A DNA stretch of 64,000 bases. It comes from Nyssa sinensis. Taxonomy: Eukaryota; Streptophyta; Magnoliopsida; Cornales; Nyssaceae. The notes beneath the pieces were generated by a model. The model was not told where the DNA came from. It worked only from the letters and a program-made list of their open reading frames with translations, and searched no databases. Each line of letters begins with the position of its first letter. Positions within the stretch are counted from its first letter, which is position 1. The stretch spans positions 46,976,126 through 47,040,125 of the forward strand of contig CM018046.1 in assembly GCA_008638375.1 (NCBI GenBank), in the 5' to 3' direction. This document shows positions 1 through 11,901 of the stretch, one piece after another. Both the position numbers and the translations under genes were made by a program.

Positions 1-932
1 ATAATAATTTTTGCATTTGTAAACATTCCACTGTATATTACATAAATAGCATTGATTTGGGTTCAAATTTTATCATCTCTTTTTTCAAACAAAGAAATTC
101 TCTTTGGTTTTCTATAGCATTTCAAACATGTCTAGTTGTAGATGGTCACTTCTATTTTTCCTTATCTTTTTTGGTTCAAAGACTCGTCAAATATTCATAC
201 ATCAAGCATAACTATACATACATACATACATGCATGCATACATACAAACTTATATATATATATATATTAATATATGTTAATTAACCTTGAAATGTTAATT
301 AACCTTGAAATCACTTGACTTGGGAAGACAATACCACAAACCTTTCCAAAGCCAGAATGGAAACAAAAATGCTAGGTGTTGTGTGACTTGTGAGGATCAC
401 TTCTACAATTCAATGAAATGATTCTTCATTATGATTTGTTATAAAGGCTACAAGGTCGTACGTACCCTAAAAGAGTTGAGCTATCAACTGATAACTGTTT
501 CTTTTTCTTTGAAATGTTCATATAGGCCCTCAAATGTTAAGTTAATAGATAAAGAATGGAATAGTAAAGCTAGAATGATGAAAGGGATATTTCCAACTCC
601 GAACAATATTACTATATATGAAGAACGGTCAACAACTTATTGTAATGTTAAATATCTTATTCTAAACCAAATTAATTGTTTCTTTCACACCTGAATTAAA
701 TACTCATCAAATCTAGTAATCATCATCTTGAAAAACACCGATGGTTGAGCAACGAATTGTAATGTTGAAATCTAAAAGAGTAGAGCTTTCAATTGATGTA
801 GTTGTTTTTTCCCTTACAGTGTTCAAATAGGCCTTTAGCGTTGTAAATGTTAAGTTAATAGATAAGGTATAGAATAGTATAAGCAAGAAAGATAAATAAA
901 TAAATAAAAAAGATCCTAACTTCCAACAATAT
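1..932. repeat. Non-coding flank with an old tandem duplication
   Basis: No gene is seen. A block starting near 467 (CTAAAAGAG, then a GAGCTATCAACTGAT-like string) recurs in diverged form from about 772, an offset of 305 bases. The string TTGTAATGTTGAAATATCT appears near 638, 757 and again after the copia element near 5879. The right half of the second unit therefore lies at about 5852-5960, pushed away by the retrotransposon. Short ATAC and TA microsatellites lie at 215-280. I do not recognise the repeated unit. Confidence 0.55.
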
Positions 933-1077
933 TGTTAGAATACACTTTATCTTTGTCTCACATCGGATACACTCCCACATTGTATTCTCATATTGTACCT
1001 ATAAATAGACCTCATATTGTACAATTTTAGAACACACAGAAATAGAAATAAATTCCTTTCTCTTCTTTATTTCTTCA
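933..1077 (+). repeat. 5' LTR of the copia element
   Basis: 145 bp, TGTTAG...TTCA. It contains the TATA-like string CCTATAAATAGACC (998-1011), which probably sets the start of the genomic RNA. It matches the 3' LTR except for three substitutions. Confidence 0.95.
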
Positions 1078-1090
1078 TGGTATCAGAGCC
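1078..1090 (+). other. Primer binding site (initiator tRNA-Met type)
   Basis: TGGTATCAGAGCC follows directly after the 5' LTR. This is the usual plant copia site complementary to the 3' end of initiator methionine tRNA, where minus-strand DNA synthesis starts. Confidence 0.9.
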
Positions 1091-1446
1091 ACAAACTTGT
1101 GGCCTGTAGTCTTATTTTTTTTATAGCCGTTCTTTCGGCAAATTTTTGGTGCTCTTCCTTGTGACGGTATCTTACCTCACGAGCTGCCACGCACCGCCAT
1201 TCCTCTCTGTCTTCCTTAATTTTACACTGTTCCGGTCACCAGCTCACAAAGGTGCCACCACCATTGGACAGTCCATTCAGAGAGGAGTCCAACGTCGCCA
1301 AGATCGCCCCCATCGGAGCTGCCACGCGCCCTCACGCGCCTCCCGAAGTTCCGCCGCGCCACCCACGCGCTGCCCCACGCGCCAGTATATTCCTTGTGCT
1401 GCCACATCAGCCCTAGATCCACTTCAGCTTCCGCCGCCACATCACT

Positions 1447-1495
1447 GTTGACCGTTGACTGTTGACCGTTGACCGTTGAACGTTGACCGTTGACT
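1447..1495 (+). repeat. Seven 7-bp repeats GTTGACC/T with W-box cores in the copia leader
   Basis: Seven adjacent heptamers (GTTGACC, GTTGACT, GTTGACC, GTTGACC, GTTGAAC, GTTGACC, GTTGACT) occupy 1447-1495, downstream of the LTR and about 80 bases before the gag ATG. Six contain TTGAC followed by C or T, the core bound by plant WRKY factors. Whether it acts as an enhancer is inference. Confidence 0.8.
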
Positions 1496-1574
1496 TTTTC
1501 ATATTGGGTACATTCTGCTCAGTTTTCGTCCTGCTTTCCTTTTTGCTATCTGCTTATACGTTTGAAGATTCGAT

Positions 1575-4500
1575 ATGTCTCAATCTGTATCAAATCTCGA
1601 TTCTATTGTTCGGCCTATAGACATAATATTGGATGGATCCAATTATAGTATGTGGGCTCAGAATATGGAGGTTTTCTTGAAAGGCCGCCGATTATGGCGT
1701 TATGTGACTGGAGACCTTGCTACACCGACACAGAAGGCCAGTGAGACAGAAGAGGCGTTTTCAACTCGTCTAGAAGAATGGGGGTAGTATGCACTACAAG
1801 ATTTTGTCTTGGTTCATCAACACCTCTGTTCCATCCATCAACAGTCTCCTTCCAAGACTTGGGAATGCTAAGGTTGCTTGGGATTTTCTGGCCAAAAGAT
1901 ACAACTGCACTTATGATGCTTCCTTAGAGTTTCAACTGGAAGCTAAACTTTATCAGATGCGTCAGGACACAGGTCAGTCTATTGCTGATTTTTATTCTCA
2001 GACCAATCATCTTTGGGAGCAATTATCTGCCGCAGATCCAAAGTTAGCATGTGCTCAAGACATTCAAACATTTGCTGCCTGGCTTGATCGACGGAAGTTT
2101 ATGCACTTTATGATGGCTCTTCGTGATGATTTTGAGTCTACTCGAGCCTCCCTTCTTCATCGTCAACCGCTTCCGACTTTAGATGCTGCTGTTTCTGAAC
2201 TCATCTCTGAAGAAACTCGTCGTTCCACTATGAAGATGCAATCATCTGATATGGTTCTTGCCACTGCTTCTCGTGGTCCTTCACCATCTTCTACTGGCCG
2301 TCCATCATTGATGAATGTCGCCACTGCTTCTCGTGGTCCTTCACAATCCAACTCCACAATCCGTCTTTGCTAGTGGTGTAATTTCTGTGGTCACACCATT
2401 GATGCATGTCACAAGTACAAGTCTTATCAGCGGCGACAAGCTTTCCGACAGACAGCTACGGTCTCCTCATCTACCTCTGCTCACCAGACAGCTGCGCTTG
2501 CTTCCTCTACTTCCTCTGCACCCGAGTCTTCATCTCCATCCACTCCTCTCACTGCAGCTGACGTAACGGCCTTAATTCATCAGGTTTTGTCCCAATCCTC
2601 CACTGCCTTGTCTGTCACTCCAGGTAAATCTCAGTGGTTTATAGACTCTGCTTGTTGTAACCATATGACATCTGATTCCACCATCTTCTCTCATAAAACT
2701 GCTCTTTCTCCCAATCCTGCAATATACACTGCCAATGGATCTCATATGCCTGTTAGTCATGTAGGGTCTATTTCTACCTCTAATTTATCTGTCAGTGATA
2801 CTTACCTTGTGCCTCAATTATCCTTAAATCTTCTTTCTGTTGGACAACTTTGTGAGTTAGGCCTTGATCTGAAATTTTCTAACAAAGGTGTTGATGTACA
2901 GGATTCACGGACGGGTCAGCTGCTTGGGACAGGCCGTAAAGTTGGACGTCTTTTTGAGCTCACATCTCTACAGATTCCTTCTTCCACAAACACTTCCATG
3001 GCTGCCATTACAGTTACTTCCAGTTTGTGGCACTCCCGGTTGGGTCATGCCTCACTTCCACGTGTCCAGTTCTTGGCTTCTCAGGGTCTTTTAGGTCCAG
3101 TTAAATTTCAGTCTTTTGATTGTGTGTCATGTCATCTTGGAAAACAAACACATTTATCCTTTAATAAAAGTGACTCTTTTTCCGCAGCTCCTTTTGACTT
3201 AGTTCATTCTGATATATGGGGTCCTGCCCCGACACCGACTGAGGGGGGATCTCGCTATTTTGTTATCTTTGTGGATGATTACAGTCGTTATACTTGGATA
3301 TATTTTTTGCAACATAGGTCTGAACTCACCACTGTTTACCAAAATTTTCACAAAATGGTGCAAACTCAATTTTCTTGTACCATTAAAACTTTTCATTCAG
3401 ATAATGCAATGGAATACAAAGATAAATCATTTCTTGCCCTTTTACAGCACAATGGGACAATCTCTCACCATTCTTGTCCATACACCTCACAACAAAATGG
3501 TCGAGCAGAACGTAAACATCGCCACATTCTGGATATAGTAAGAGCACTTCTCATCTCTGCCTCTCTTCCAGAACGTTTTTGGGGCGAAGCTGCTCTTACT
3601 GCTGTCTACACCATCAATCGTGTTCCCTCACCCACTATACATAATAAAACTCCTTTTGAGCTTCTCCATGGTACAGTTCCTAACTATTCATTACTTCGAG
3701 TTTTTGGTTGTGTTTGTTTTGTCACTCTTCCCTCACATGAACGCACCAAACTTGAGCCTCGATCTCGACTCTGTTGTCTTCTTGGTTATGGTCTCACTCA
3801 AAAGGGTTATCGTTGTTATGATCCCATCGCTAAACGTCTTCGTATTTCTCGTCATGTCAAGTTTTGGGAACATAAGATGTTTACGAGTATTTCTCCTTTT
3901 CCGCAGTCGCCTATCAGTTATTCTCCTGTCTTTACTGACCCCTCTATTGCTTTATTTCCTGACTCCTCTGCAGAGATGCCAAGCTCCTCAGATGTTCCTT
4001 CTTCGCCTGTCTCAGAGTTATCTGACACGTCTGCTGATACTCCTGATCCATCAACTACTTCCGAGCCTGTCCAGGTACCTGCACTTCGTCAATCCACTAG
4101 AGTAAGAGCTCCTCCTTCTCATCTTCAAGATTTTCATTGTTATTATGCTCTTGCTACCCTTCACGAACCTCACAGTTATCGTGAGGCTAGTGCTGACCCT
4201 CTTTGGCAGAAAGCTATGTCTGATGAACTAAAAGCTCTCACTAAAACTCATACTTGGGACTTGGTAAATTTACCTCCTGGCAAGTCTGCAGTTGGATGTA
4301 AGTGGGTCTACAAAATCAAGACTCGGTCAGATGGATCAGTGGAACGCTACAAAGCTCGTCTTGTTGCTAAGGGTTTCTCTCAAGAGTATGGTATTGACTA
4401 TGAGGAGACTTTTGCCCCTGTTGCTCGTCTTACCTCTGTCCGCTCCTTGCTTGCCATTGCTGCTGTGCGTCATTGGCAACTGTTTCAGATGGATGTCAAA

Positions 4501-5694
4501 AATGCATTCTTGAATGGTGATCTTGCTGAGGAAGTTTATATGCATCCTCCCCCTGGTTATGCCCATCCTCCTCACACTGTTTGCCGTCTTCGGCGTGCTC
4601 TCTACGGTCTCAAACAAGCTCCCCGAGCCTGGTTTGCTAAATTCAGTTGTGTTGTTGCTCAACAGGGATTTACCCCTAGTGCCTATGACTCAGCTCTTTT
4701 CCTTCGGACCACTGGTGCTGGTATTATTCTTATTCTTCTTTATGTCGATGACATGATCATTACAGGTGATGATCTCTCTGGTATTCAACATCTTCAGCAC
4801 TTCTTGAGTCAGAACTTTGAGATGAAGGACTTGGGGCAGCTTAACTACTTTCTGGGTCTTGAGGTTACATCTGGAACAGATGGTTATTATCTCTCTCAAG
4901 CTAAGTATGCATCCGACTTGCTTTCTAAGGCCGGCTTGACTGACAGCAAAACATGCACTTCTCCGCTTGATCCTAATGTTCGATTACTTGCTACTGATGG
5001 TGAATCTCTTCCTGATGCTACTCTGTATCGACAACTGGTCGGTAGTCTCATTTATCTCACTGTTACTCGACCAGACATTTCCTATGCTGTTCATCTGGTT
5101 AGCCAGTTTATGAGTGCCCCTCGCTCTATCCACTATGCTGCTGTTCTTCGCATTTTACGGTATGTCAAGGGAACTTTGTTTCATGGCCTTCATTTTTCCT
5201 CTCGCTCCTCTCTTGAGCTCCGCTCCTATTTTGATGCTGATTGGGCTGGTGATCCTACCGACCGTCGCTCCACCACGGGCTACTGTTTCTTACTTGGCAC
5301 CTCTCTCATTTCTTGGCGTAGTAAGAAGCAGACTGTTGTTGCCCGCTCTAGTACTGAGGCTAAGTATCGTGCCCTTGCTGATACTACCGCTGAACTTTTG
5401 TGGTTACGATGGCTTTTGACCGACATGGGTGCTCCTCAGCTAACTAGTTCTCCTCTTTATTGTGATAATCGGAGCGCCATCCAGATTGCTCACAATGATG
5501 TCTTTCATGAGCACACCAAACATATTGAAATTGATTGTCACTTCATTCGGCACCATCTTCAGAAGGGCACCTTGAATCTTCGCTCTGTCTCGTCTAAAGA
5601 TCAACTTGCCGATATTTTCACAAAGTCTCATCCTCCTGGTCGGCTCCGTGATCTTGTTTCCAAACTCCAGTTGACTTCGTCATCTCGAGTTTGA
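1575..5694 (+). pseudogene. copia gag-pol, interrupted by a frameshift and a stop
   Basis: Gag starts at ATG 1575. Its first frame ends at TAG 1785-1787, while the homologous reading continues one base later from 1789, so there is a one-base shift near 1780. A second stop, TAG at 2371-2373, sits inside the CX2CX4HX4C zinc knuckle of nucleocapsid. The frame then runs open to 5694. Pol shows a protease site WFIDSA near 2635-2655, where copia proteases normally have DSG; the gag-pre-integrase box LWHSRLGHA; a CVSC zinc pair; an integrase core with HSDIWGP, HSDNAMEY and NGRAERKHRH; RT with QMDVKNAFLNGDL and YVDDM; and RNase H with DADWAGD and STEAKYRALAD. All pol domains are present. RT and integrase look intact, and the Gly-to-Ala protease change may be harmful. 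Confidence 0.93.
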
Positions 5695-5701
5695 GGGGGG
5701 A
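5689..5701 (+). other. Polypurine tract before the 3' LTR
   Basis: A purine run ending GAGGGGGGA lies immediately upstream of the 3' LTR and overlaps the end of the pol frame. This is the standard start point for plus-strand DNA synthesis. Confidence 0.85.
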
Positions 5702-5846
5702 TGTTAGAATACACTTTGTCTTTGTTCCACATCGGATACACTCCCACATTGTATTCTCATATTGTACCTATAAATAGACCTCATATTGTACAATTTTAGA
5801 ACACACAGAAATAGAAATAAATTCCTTTCTCTTCTTTATTTCTTCA
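5702..5846 (+). repeat. 3' LTR of the copia element
   Basis: 145 bp, ends TTCTTCA, followed by the target duplicate AATAT. It differs from the 5' LTR at three bases. Confidence 0.95.
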
Positions 5847-5960
5847 AATATTACTATGAAGAATACTCAATAACTTATTGTAATGTTGAAATATCTAACT
5901 CTGAGCCAAAGAGATTGTTCATACATACTAGAATTAAACTCCTAGTCAAGTTTGGTAGCA

Positions 5961-8395
5961 TGGTAATTGAGGACAACTAAAAAGCAGCCTTCATCTAAAT
6001 CAAACTTTGTAGTCAACTTAGTTTTTTCCAAGTTGACTCAACCTGGTTCTATGGACTATGTCTAAGGTCATTTTTAGACCAAGGTGTCACGGGCTTAATA
6101 TTTTAAGCACCTGTGCGGTACTTAGCAACTCACAAATGGGCTTGAGATGCTAAGTCAGCCTATCTAGCTAGCTCACCTAGAGTGGTGGCTAGAGAAGATG
6201 GTAGCTAAGGAACAAGAAAGCTAGAGAAAGAGGAACTTGTATTCTCAAGAGAAGATTGCTTACACTTGATTGAGTGAGTGGCAAATGAGACTCTCACCCC
6301 TTTTATAGGCTCTTGGCCTTCCAGTCAATGGTTAGGATCGCTTTGATCTAAGGGTTATGGTAGTCGGTCTAGAATGTTCCTTAAGAGATCATTCTAGAAT
6401 CCTTACAAAGTCAACATTCTAGAATACTCCTAAGGCTATTCTTTATACAAAGGTTATCCCTAAGTTTCTAGAAGATTCTACTTATGTCTACATGACTCTA
6501 ATATACAAGAAGGTTCTAGAGTATTCCGCACTCCATGAGAATATCTTAAGTCACTGTGGAATTCTCTAGATGTCCAACCTTGTAGACATGCCATGCAGTG
6601 TGGATGTTTCATGTAAGTGTCAGCGTGGCGCCCATGTGGCGTCACCTTTGTCCTTTTTGACAGGTTGTGACAAAGGCCACTTATTCTGACACAATTGTGA
6701 ACACCTAGCAAAATTAAAAATAAAAGGAAAATAAAGAAGAAAAAAGAAAAAGAAAAATTGATTGTGAAATGATTCATCAACCATCTAAAGTACTGTTACA
6801 TTTTAGAAGATATGCAAACTTTGCAGTCAGCTGTGTCCTCATGTCTCGTCAATATATATATATATATATATATGCATTCCGTTTTTGGTAGAACTTTGGT
6901 GGAAGGGTTACTGTATTAGCAGTTTTTGAGGATAGATAATAGGAATAATCAAGAACTGCAGGTTGCAATTTTTGTGCAGTAATCGAAGACAATGCCAGTG
7001 GAATCCTTACCGTTTAATTTGATTCAAAGAGCAGCAAATCAAATTCAAAAACATGATTATAACTATTTTTTTTTTTATCTTATAAGACAAATATTGAAAG
7101 TTTTTCTTACATCGGCCACTTTAATTAGTTCCCAGTACAGAGTAATCAATAAAATAGCTCATGCTTTTTAATAATGGTAATTCAATATATATATATATAT
7201 ATGTATATGTATCCATCGTGTTGTTTGAATATTGGAAACTGTCTCCAGCCTACCAGCTAGTAGCAATTAAGTTGGAGGTTGAACCAAAAGTGGACATATT
7301 TTAAGATGATTAATTATATTCTCCTTTCCACTTTGTCAAGCCATTAACTACTGATCCCTTGGCATGCCCTAAATAGGCCTTTGATCAAGTTAAAAACCAT
7401 CATTGTGATGATATTGGGTAATGATTAAACTACAAGTCTTCCCTTTGTTGGAGGATGGGTTGCCATTTCTTGCTTTTTACTCTTTTGATGATCATTTGGT
7501 GCATGTTTGGTGAACCTCTGACCTCTCCTTTTTCAAGGGTAATTTCTCATTCACAATTTTTTTCTCTTTGTAACTTTTCCTTTGCCCCAAACAAATCTCA
7601 ACTTATTTAGTCCTGTAATTTTGAATCACTGACCTCTGTTAAGAATAAACTGAGATCTCATAACTGCACTTGACTAACAGGTCATAGTAAATTAACTAGG
7701 TACTGAGCATGAAATTCAACATAATCCGCCAGTTTAACCGCACTTTGGATGTTCCTTTTGAAAGATTTTGATCACCTAGTGTAGATTTACAAAATTAACA
7801 TGCATCAATAGATTGTTATATGCATGAACTGATTAAAATATACTTGCATATATATATATATATATATAAACTTAAATAAAATAGATGGGCATATATAAAC
7901 TAGTCTGTAAGGCACGGTAATGCATGTTATCCTAAAGTAACGGTACCTTACTTTGCGAAAGATGAAAACAACTACAACTAATCTAAGATACAACTTAGGA
8001 TACCCAAATACAAAGCCATGGTTGTATTTATATAAGTAGAGGAGCCCATAATTAACAACTTTGGCAACATAAAAGCTCAATAAAGAGATAATAAAATATG
8101 AGATAAAAGTGTATAAAATCTCAATTTATGCAACAGAAACATCCAATTATCTATTTTGTTATTACTAATACTGATTGGTTTTATTTGTGCTTTATATTTT
8201 TATTATTTTAAGTACTTGGTCATATTACTAATATGAATCTTGTATTTAAAACACTTGATTAATCTACTGAAGTTCATGATTCATGTCTAATTAATAAAAA
8301 TTATTAATTAAAGAAATAATTTAGGACTACCTATCGGCATTACTCTATAGGGTAGTTAGTTTATTGAATTAATTATAACCCTAAATGTCTCAGGT
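5961..8395. other. Intergenic DNA, no gene seen
   Basis: AT-rich DNA with TA microsatellites near 6850, 7185 and 7850. The stretch 6060-6680 is less AT-rich and may be an old transposon piece, but no domain or terminal repeat could be fixed. Short open frames here have no recognisable protein character. Confidence 0.5.
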
Positions 8396-9815
8396 TATTT
8401 TTGATAAATCTTTTACTTTCTTTATTATTTTCTATTGTAGATAAGATTTCTTTATTCTAGTAGCTTTAGGATTTTCAATATCATTATCTCCATTAGAGAC
8501 ATTTTGATTTTTGATATTAATAATTTTTTTAGAGAATTTGTCTTCTTCTTGGGTGATTGTTTATGTCAGTTGGTATAAGAGAAAAGATTCACCTAATCAT
8601 ATGAAAATAAATTTAAAAATTTCATTGATGTTGATCATGGAATAGAGATGTATGAGTTACGATTGATGAACATAGGTAACAGATTGCTGAAATTCATGAT
8701 GAGATGCTTCTAAGACCAAATTTTAATGTCAATAAAGACCCTCTAATCGATTGGAACCAAGTTGGTGGATTTGCCCGAAGTTAACCTATTGGGAGACCTC
8801 TGCCCAAACGATGTTTCCAAATGTAACTTGCCTATGGAGACAAATCAAAATTTGAAGAAGAAGAGGAATACGAGATTTGGGTACCTATGAGAATAAACTA
8901 AAGGTACGTAGATTATTTGAATGATGACGAGTTTTAAGATTTTGTTATACGATTTAGAAAATACATATATTATAAAAGATATTACAGAAGTCAAAATGTT
9001 TTAATTATCATATTTATATCAAGTCAAAATCTTCTATTGTGAAGAAAGAAGAGATAGAAAGTTAAAAATTAATAGATCAAAAGTTGGATCTAGCAACACC
9101 AATAAATTTATAAAGTTTTTGGTAAAGAAAGAAAATAGTAATTCAACTATTGTTACAAAGAAATAAGATATTAATATACATGAAAATGAGTACATGAATT
9201 CGTAAAATATGATTTTATTACGGGAACATTATAGTCATCAAAACAAAAGTTTAGTACTTCAGACTTCATAAAAATATTCAAAAGGCAAAAGTTTTAAGTA
9301 TTCAATTATTTTTTTTAGTTTTATCAGGAAAAAAAAATAATATTATTGATGTAAAGAAATAAATTACAATACATCAACAAGCAAGGTATCAAGAAGAATC
9401 CAAGAACCCAAACAAAGAAGGCACCTTAGAGATTCCAATCAACTGCTAAATCTAACAATCCAAACAGTTCAACAAGTATTCGATTATTCTTAAAAAGATT
9501 TAATTATTATTGTCAGATTATGAACGAGATCAAGTATATTCAGTTAATTCGATGACGAATTTTGTTTTAAATAAAAGAATCTGATGTAAAACAAATATGG
9601 TACTCGTTAAAACTAAAGATATATGTTTCAGAATTAATTATTTTTGATAAATTTTTAATTTTCTTTATTATTATTTATTAAATATGAATTTTATTAGGAC
9701 TTCTAATATCTATCTATATATATAAAAGGATATTGCAAGTCTCTTTTAGAGATATTTTGATTTTTAATATTAATAATATTTATAAATATCAACGTATTTA
9801 TTGTTTACGTTTCAA
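8396..9815 (+). mobile_element. Decayed LTR retrotransposon remnant, probably non-autonomous Ty3/gypsy-like
   Basis: Two diverged direct repeats, about 8396-8565 and 9639-9810, share TATTTTTGATAAAT near the start, a TTTCTTTATTATT block, and GACATTTTGATTTTTGATATTAATAAT-like ends. After the first lies TGGTATAAGAG (8571), which looks like a mutated tRNA-Met primer site. Near 9545 a string reading TTCGATGACGAATTTTG resembles the end of plant gypsy polyproteins. Internal DNA of about 1.1 kb holds no intact frame. Borders are approximate. Confidence 0.5.
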
Positions 9816-11680
9816 GCTGCTTGAACCCTCCATTTTCTCTGAGTTGGCGGAGGAAAGATCATGTCACTTTGTATTTGGATTCATTATAAGTTCCGTGTTC
9901 TTCTCAAAATAATTTTGCTAATTGTGAGTCTTTCTTGTCGATTTATCACATTCTGCGTCTGTTGTCCAGACCCTATTCTCTTTTTTTTTTTTTTTATATA
10001 TATATATATACACACGTGTGTATCGAAATGTTATTTATATTCCTCCGTCAATATTTTCACTTCAGATAAATTATTTATTTAATATCCAAAAGTACACTTT
10101 TTGGAGTGCAATATAGATGTAGGGAGTCCCCCATAGCTAAACCCTGTGTGTGTGTATATATCCCCACCTACGACACATATCAACAGGAATTTACTTATAG
10201 AAATACCCAGGAAATGTAAAGCTTTGTGGACATGCTAAAAATTAACAAGGACGCAGAGTGCCTGCTCATTTCCACTTTGCGAGACTTGTTTTGAAATGAA
10301 TCTCATGAGAGAAGTAGCCTATGTTTGTTTAGGTTTTTAAACACAAATTTTTAATTTCAAAACACGGAATATATATTTAATTTATAATTTAAATTATCAT
10401 ATTTAAATGTATTTTCATAATTTTTAAAATATTAATTACAAAATTTTCAAAAATTAAAATATTGAATTAGATACCAGCACACAGAGAGAGAGAGAATTAG
10501 ATGATGATCTCAATATTTTTTAAATTGTGTTAGGTTGATTAGTGGATTGAGATCTCTCAATCAACTCAAAAGGTAAAGGTTGATTGAAAGGTGCGAGGCA
10601 TGTTCGCCGTTAGGTGGCATACAAAACCATTATTTACTTATGACTTCTCTTTAAAGCCTCCGTATCTACCTCATAATTCAAAGCATGTCTGTTAGCCCCC
10701 CCTTTAGTGTGTTTAAAAATTCGACAAATGTTCAGCGTGCACAAACCCATCAATAATTGGCCCCCCCTAGCTTGGAAGATCTACCTATTTGCCAAGATCG
10801 ATGCATCATACACATATGAATTATTAACCATAATATATATATATATATATATGCATATGTGGGGGGGAGAGAGAGGGTGATCGAACCCAGTTCTTGTTAG
10901 ATCTTGACTTCTATAATCGAGACTATAGGGAGTCTATAAGTGGGAACACATACATGAGGACACGCAAAGATAGGGTCTTGTTATGCTTGCTACAGAGTTA
11001 CCAACATTGGAGGCAAGAATAAGAAATCACATGGAAAACAGAAGCTGGAAGCATTACTGAGAAAGGACTACATGCAGGACATGAGATATGGCAAGACTGG
11101 TTTGAATTGAAGCAGTAGTTAATTTGCCTAAATCTCGTGCAATAATTTGCCACAAGTTTTGCAGATATGTCCTTTTCTAAGAAACGTTGCTTGTTTGGTT
11201 CAATGGAAAATGAATACAGGGAAAAAAAACAGATAAATGAGTTCATGTTGGTTGAGTATATATAGATACATATATATATATATATCATTGTGATTATAAT
11301 ATTGGTATTATTAGTATTAGCTTGGATTTTTATATTTAGCAATATAGAATATAATAATAAGGCAAGGGAGCCCAACTTTCAATCAAATGTGTTCTTCCTT
11401 CCTTTCCATTAAAAAAACTCATTATAGTTGTTGTGTCTTCTAGCTCTTCTCTTTTATTTCCTTCCATTCTCCTTTTTTATTTTCTTATAAATCAAATGTG
11501 AATGAACTTACCAATATGTTACATTTCCCAAACCCAAAAGGATCTTCCATAAGAGAAATTTTAAATGTTTTATGGAAATTGAGTGGCTCTGTTATATTTT
11601 TATATCAAAAGTGTGACAATTGAATATAACATTTATGCATGGCCAAAAATTTAAAGTGCCCATCATTATTACTATGTGGT
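9816..11680. other. Intergenic DNA, no gene seen
   Basis: AT-rich DNA with T, TA, TG and GA simple repeats (9980-10020, 10145-10160, 10480, 10830-10880). A minus-strand frame at 10998-11375 is rich in Ile/Tyr from TA repeats and has no recognisable domain. Confidence 0.5.
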
Positions 11681-11681
11681 A

Positions 11682-11901
11682 CAAAAATATCATTTTTTAC
11701 AATGACTTTATTCACGATGTTGACTTAAGAGCGCAATATAAAAGTATCATTTTCTATTGTAATTTCATTTGTAATATTGACTTGACATCACATAAAAGTA
11801 TCATTTTCTATAATAACTTCATCCATAATATTGACTTAACATCACATAAAAGTATCATTTTCTACAATAATTTCATTCAGAATACTGACTTAATAGTGTA
11901 A
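11682..11901. repeat. 54-bp minisatellite, about four units
   Basis: The string AAAAGTATCATTTTCTA starts at 11740, 11794 and 11848, exactly 54 bases apart, with an earlier diverged unit from about 11684. Because 54 is a multiple of three, one frame stays open and would encode repeats around SIIFYNNFIHNIDLTSHK. There is no other sign that it is translated. Confidence 0.8.

Larger units (their letters stand above)
933..5846 (+). mobile_element. Ty1/copia LTR retrotransposon, 4.9 kb, complete ends but defective gag
   Basis: Two 145-bp LTRs (933-1077 and 5702-5846) begin TG and end CA and are flanked by the direct repeat AATAT (928-932 and 5847-5851). The order is LTR, primer binding site, leader, gag, protease, integrase, reverse transcriptase, RNase H, polypurine tract, LTR. 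Integrase before RT defines the copia superfamily. The LTRs differ at only three positions (near 949 and 957-959), so by the usual LTR clock insertion is fairly recent. Coding is nevertheless broken twice in gag, so this copy cannot make its own gag-pol polyprotein as read and may have been mobilised in trans. Confidence 0.96.

Noticed and set aside
1146..1451. Open frame of about 100 codons in the copia leader
   Set aside because: Pro/Ser/Arg-rich frame in GC-rich leader with an opposite-strand frame also open; no similarity to gag.
2572..5631. Several minus-strand and alternate-frame ORFs across copia pol
   Set aside because: All overlap the long, domain-bearing pol frame and show no independent coding character.
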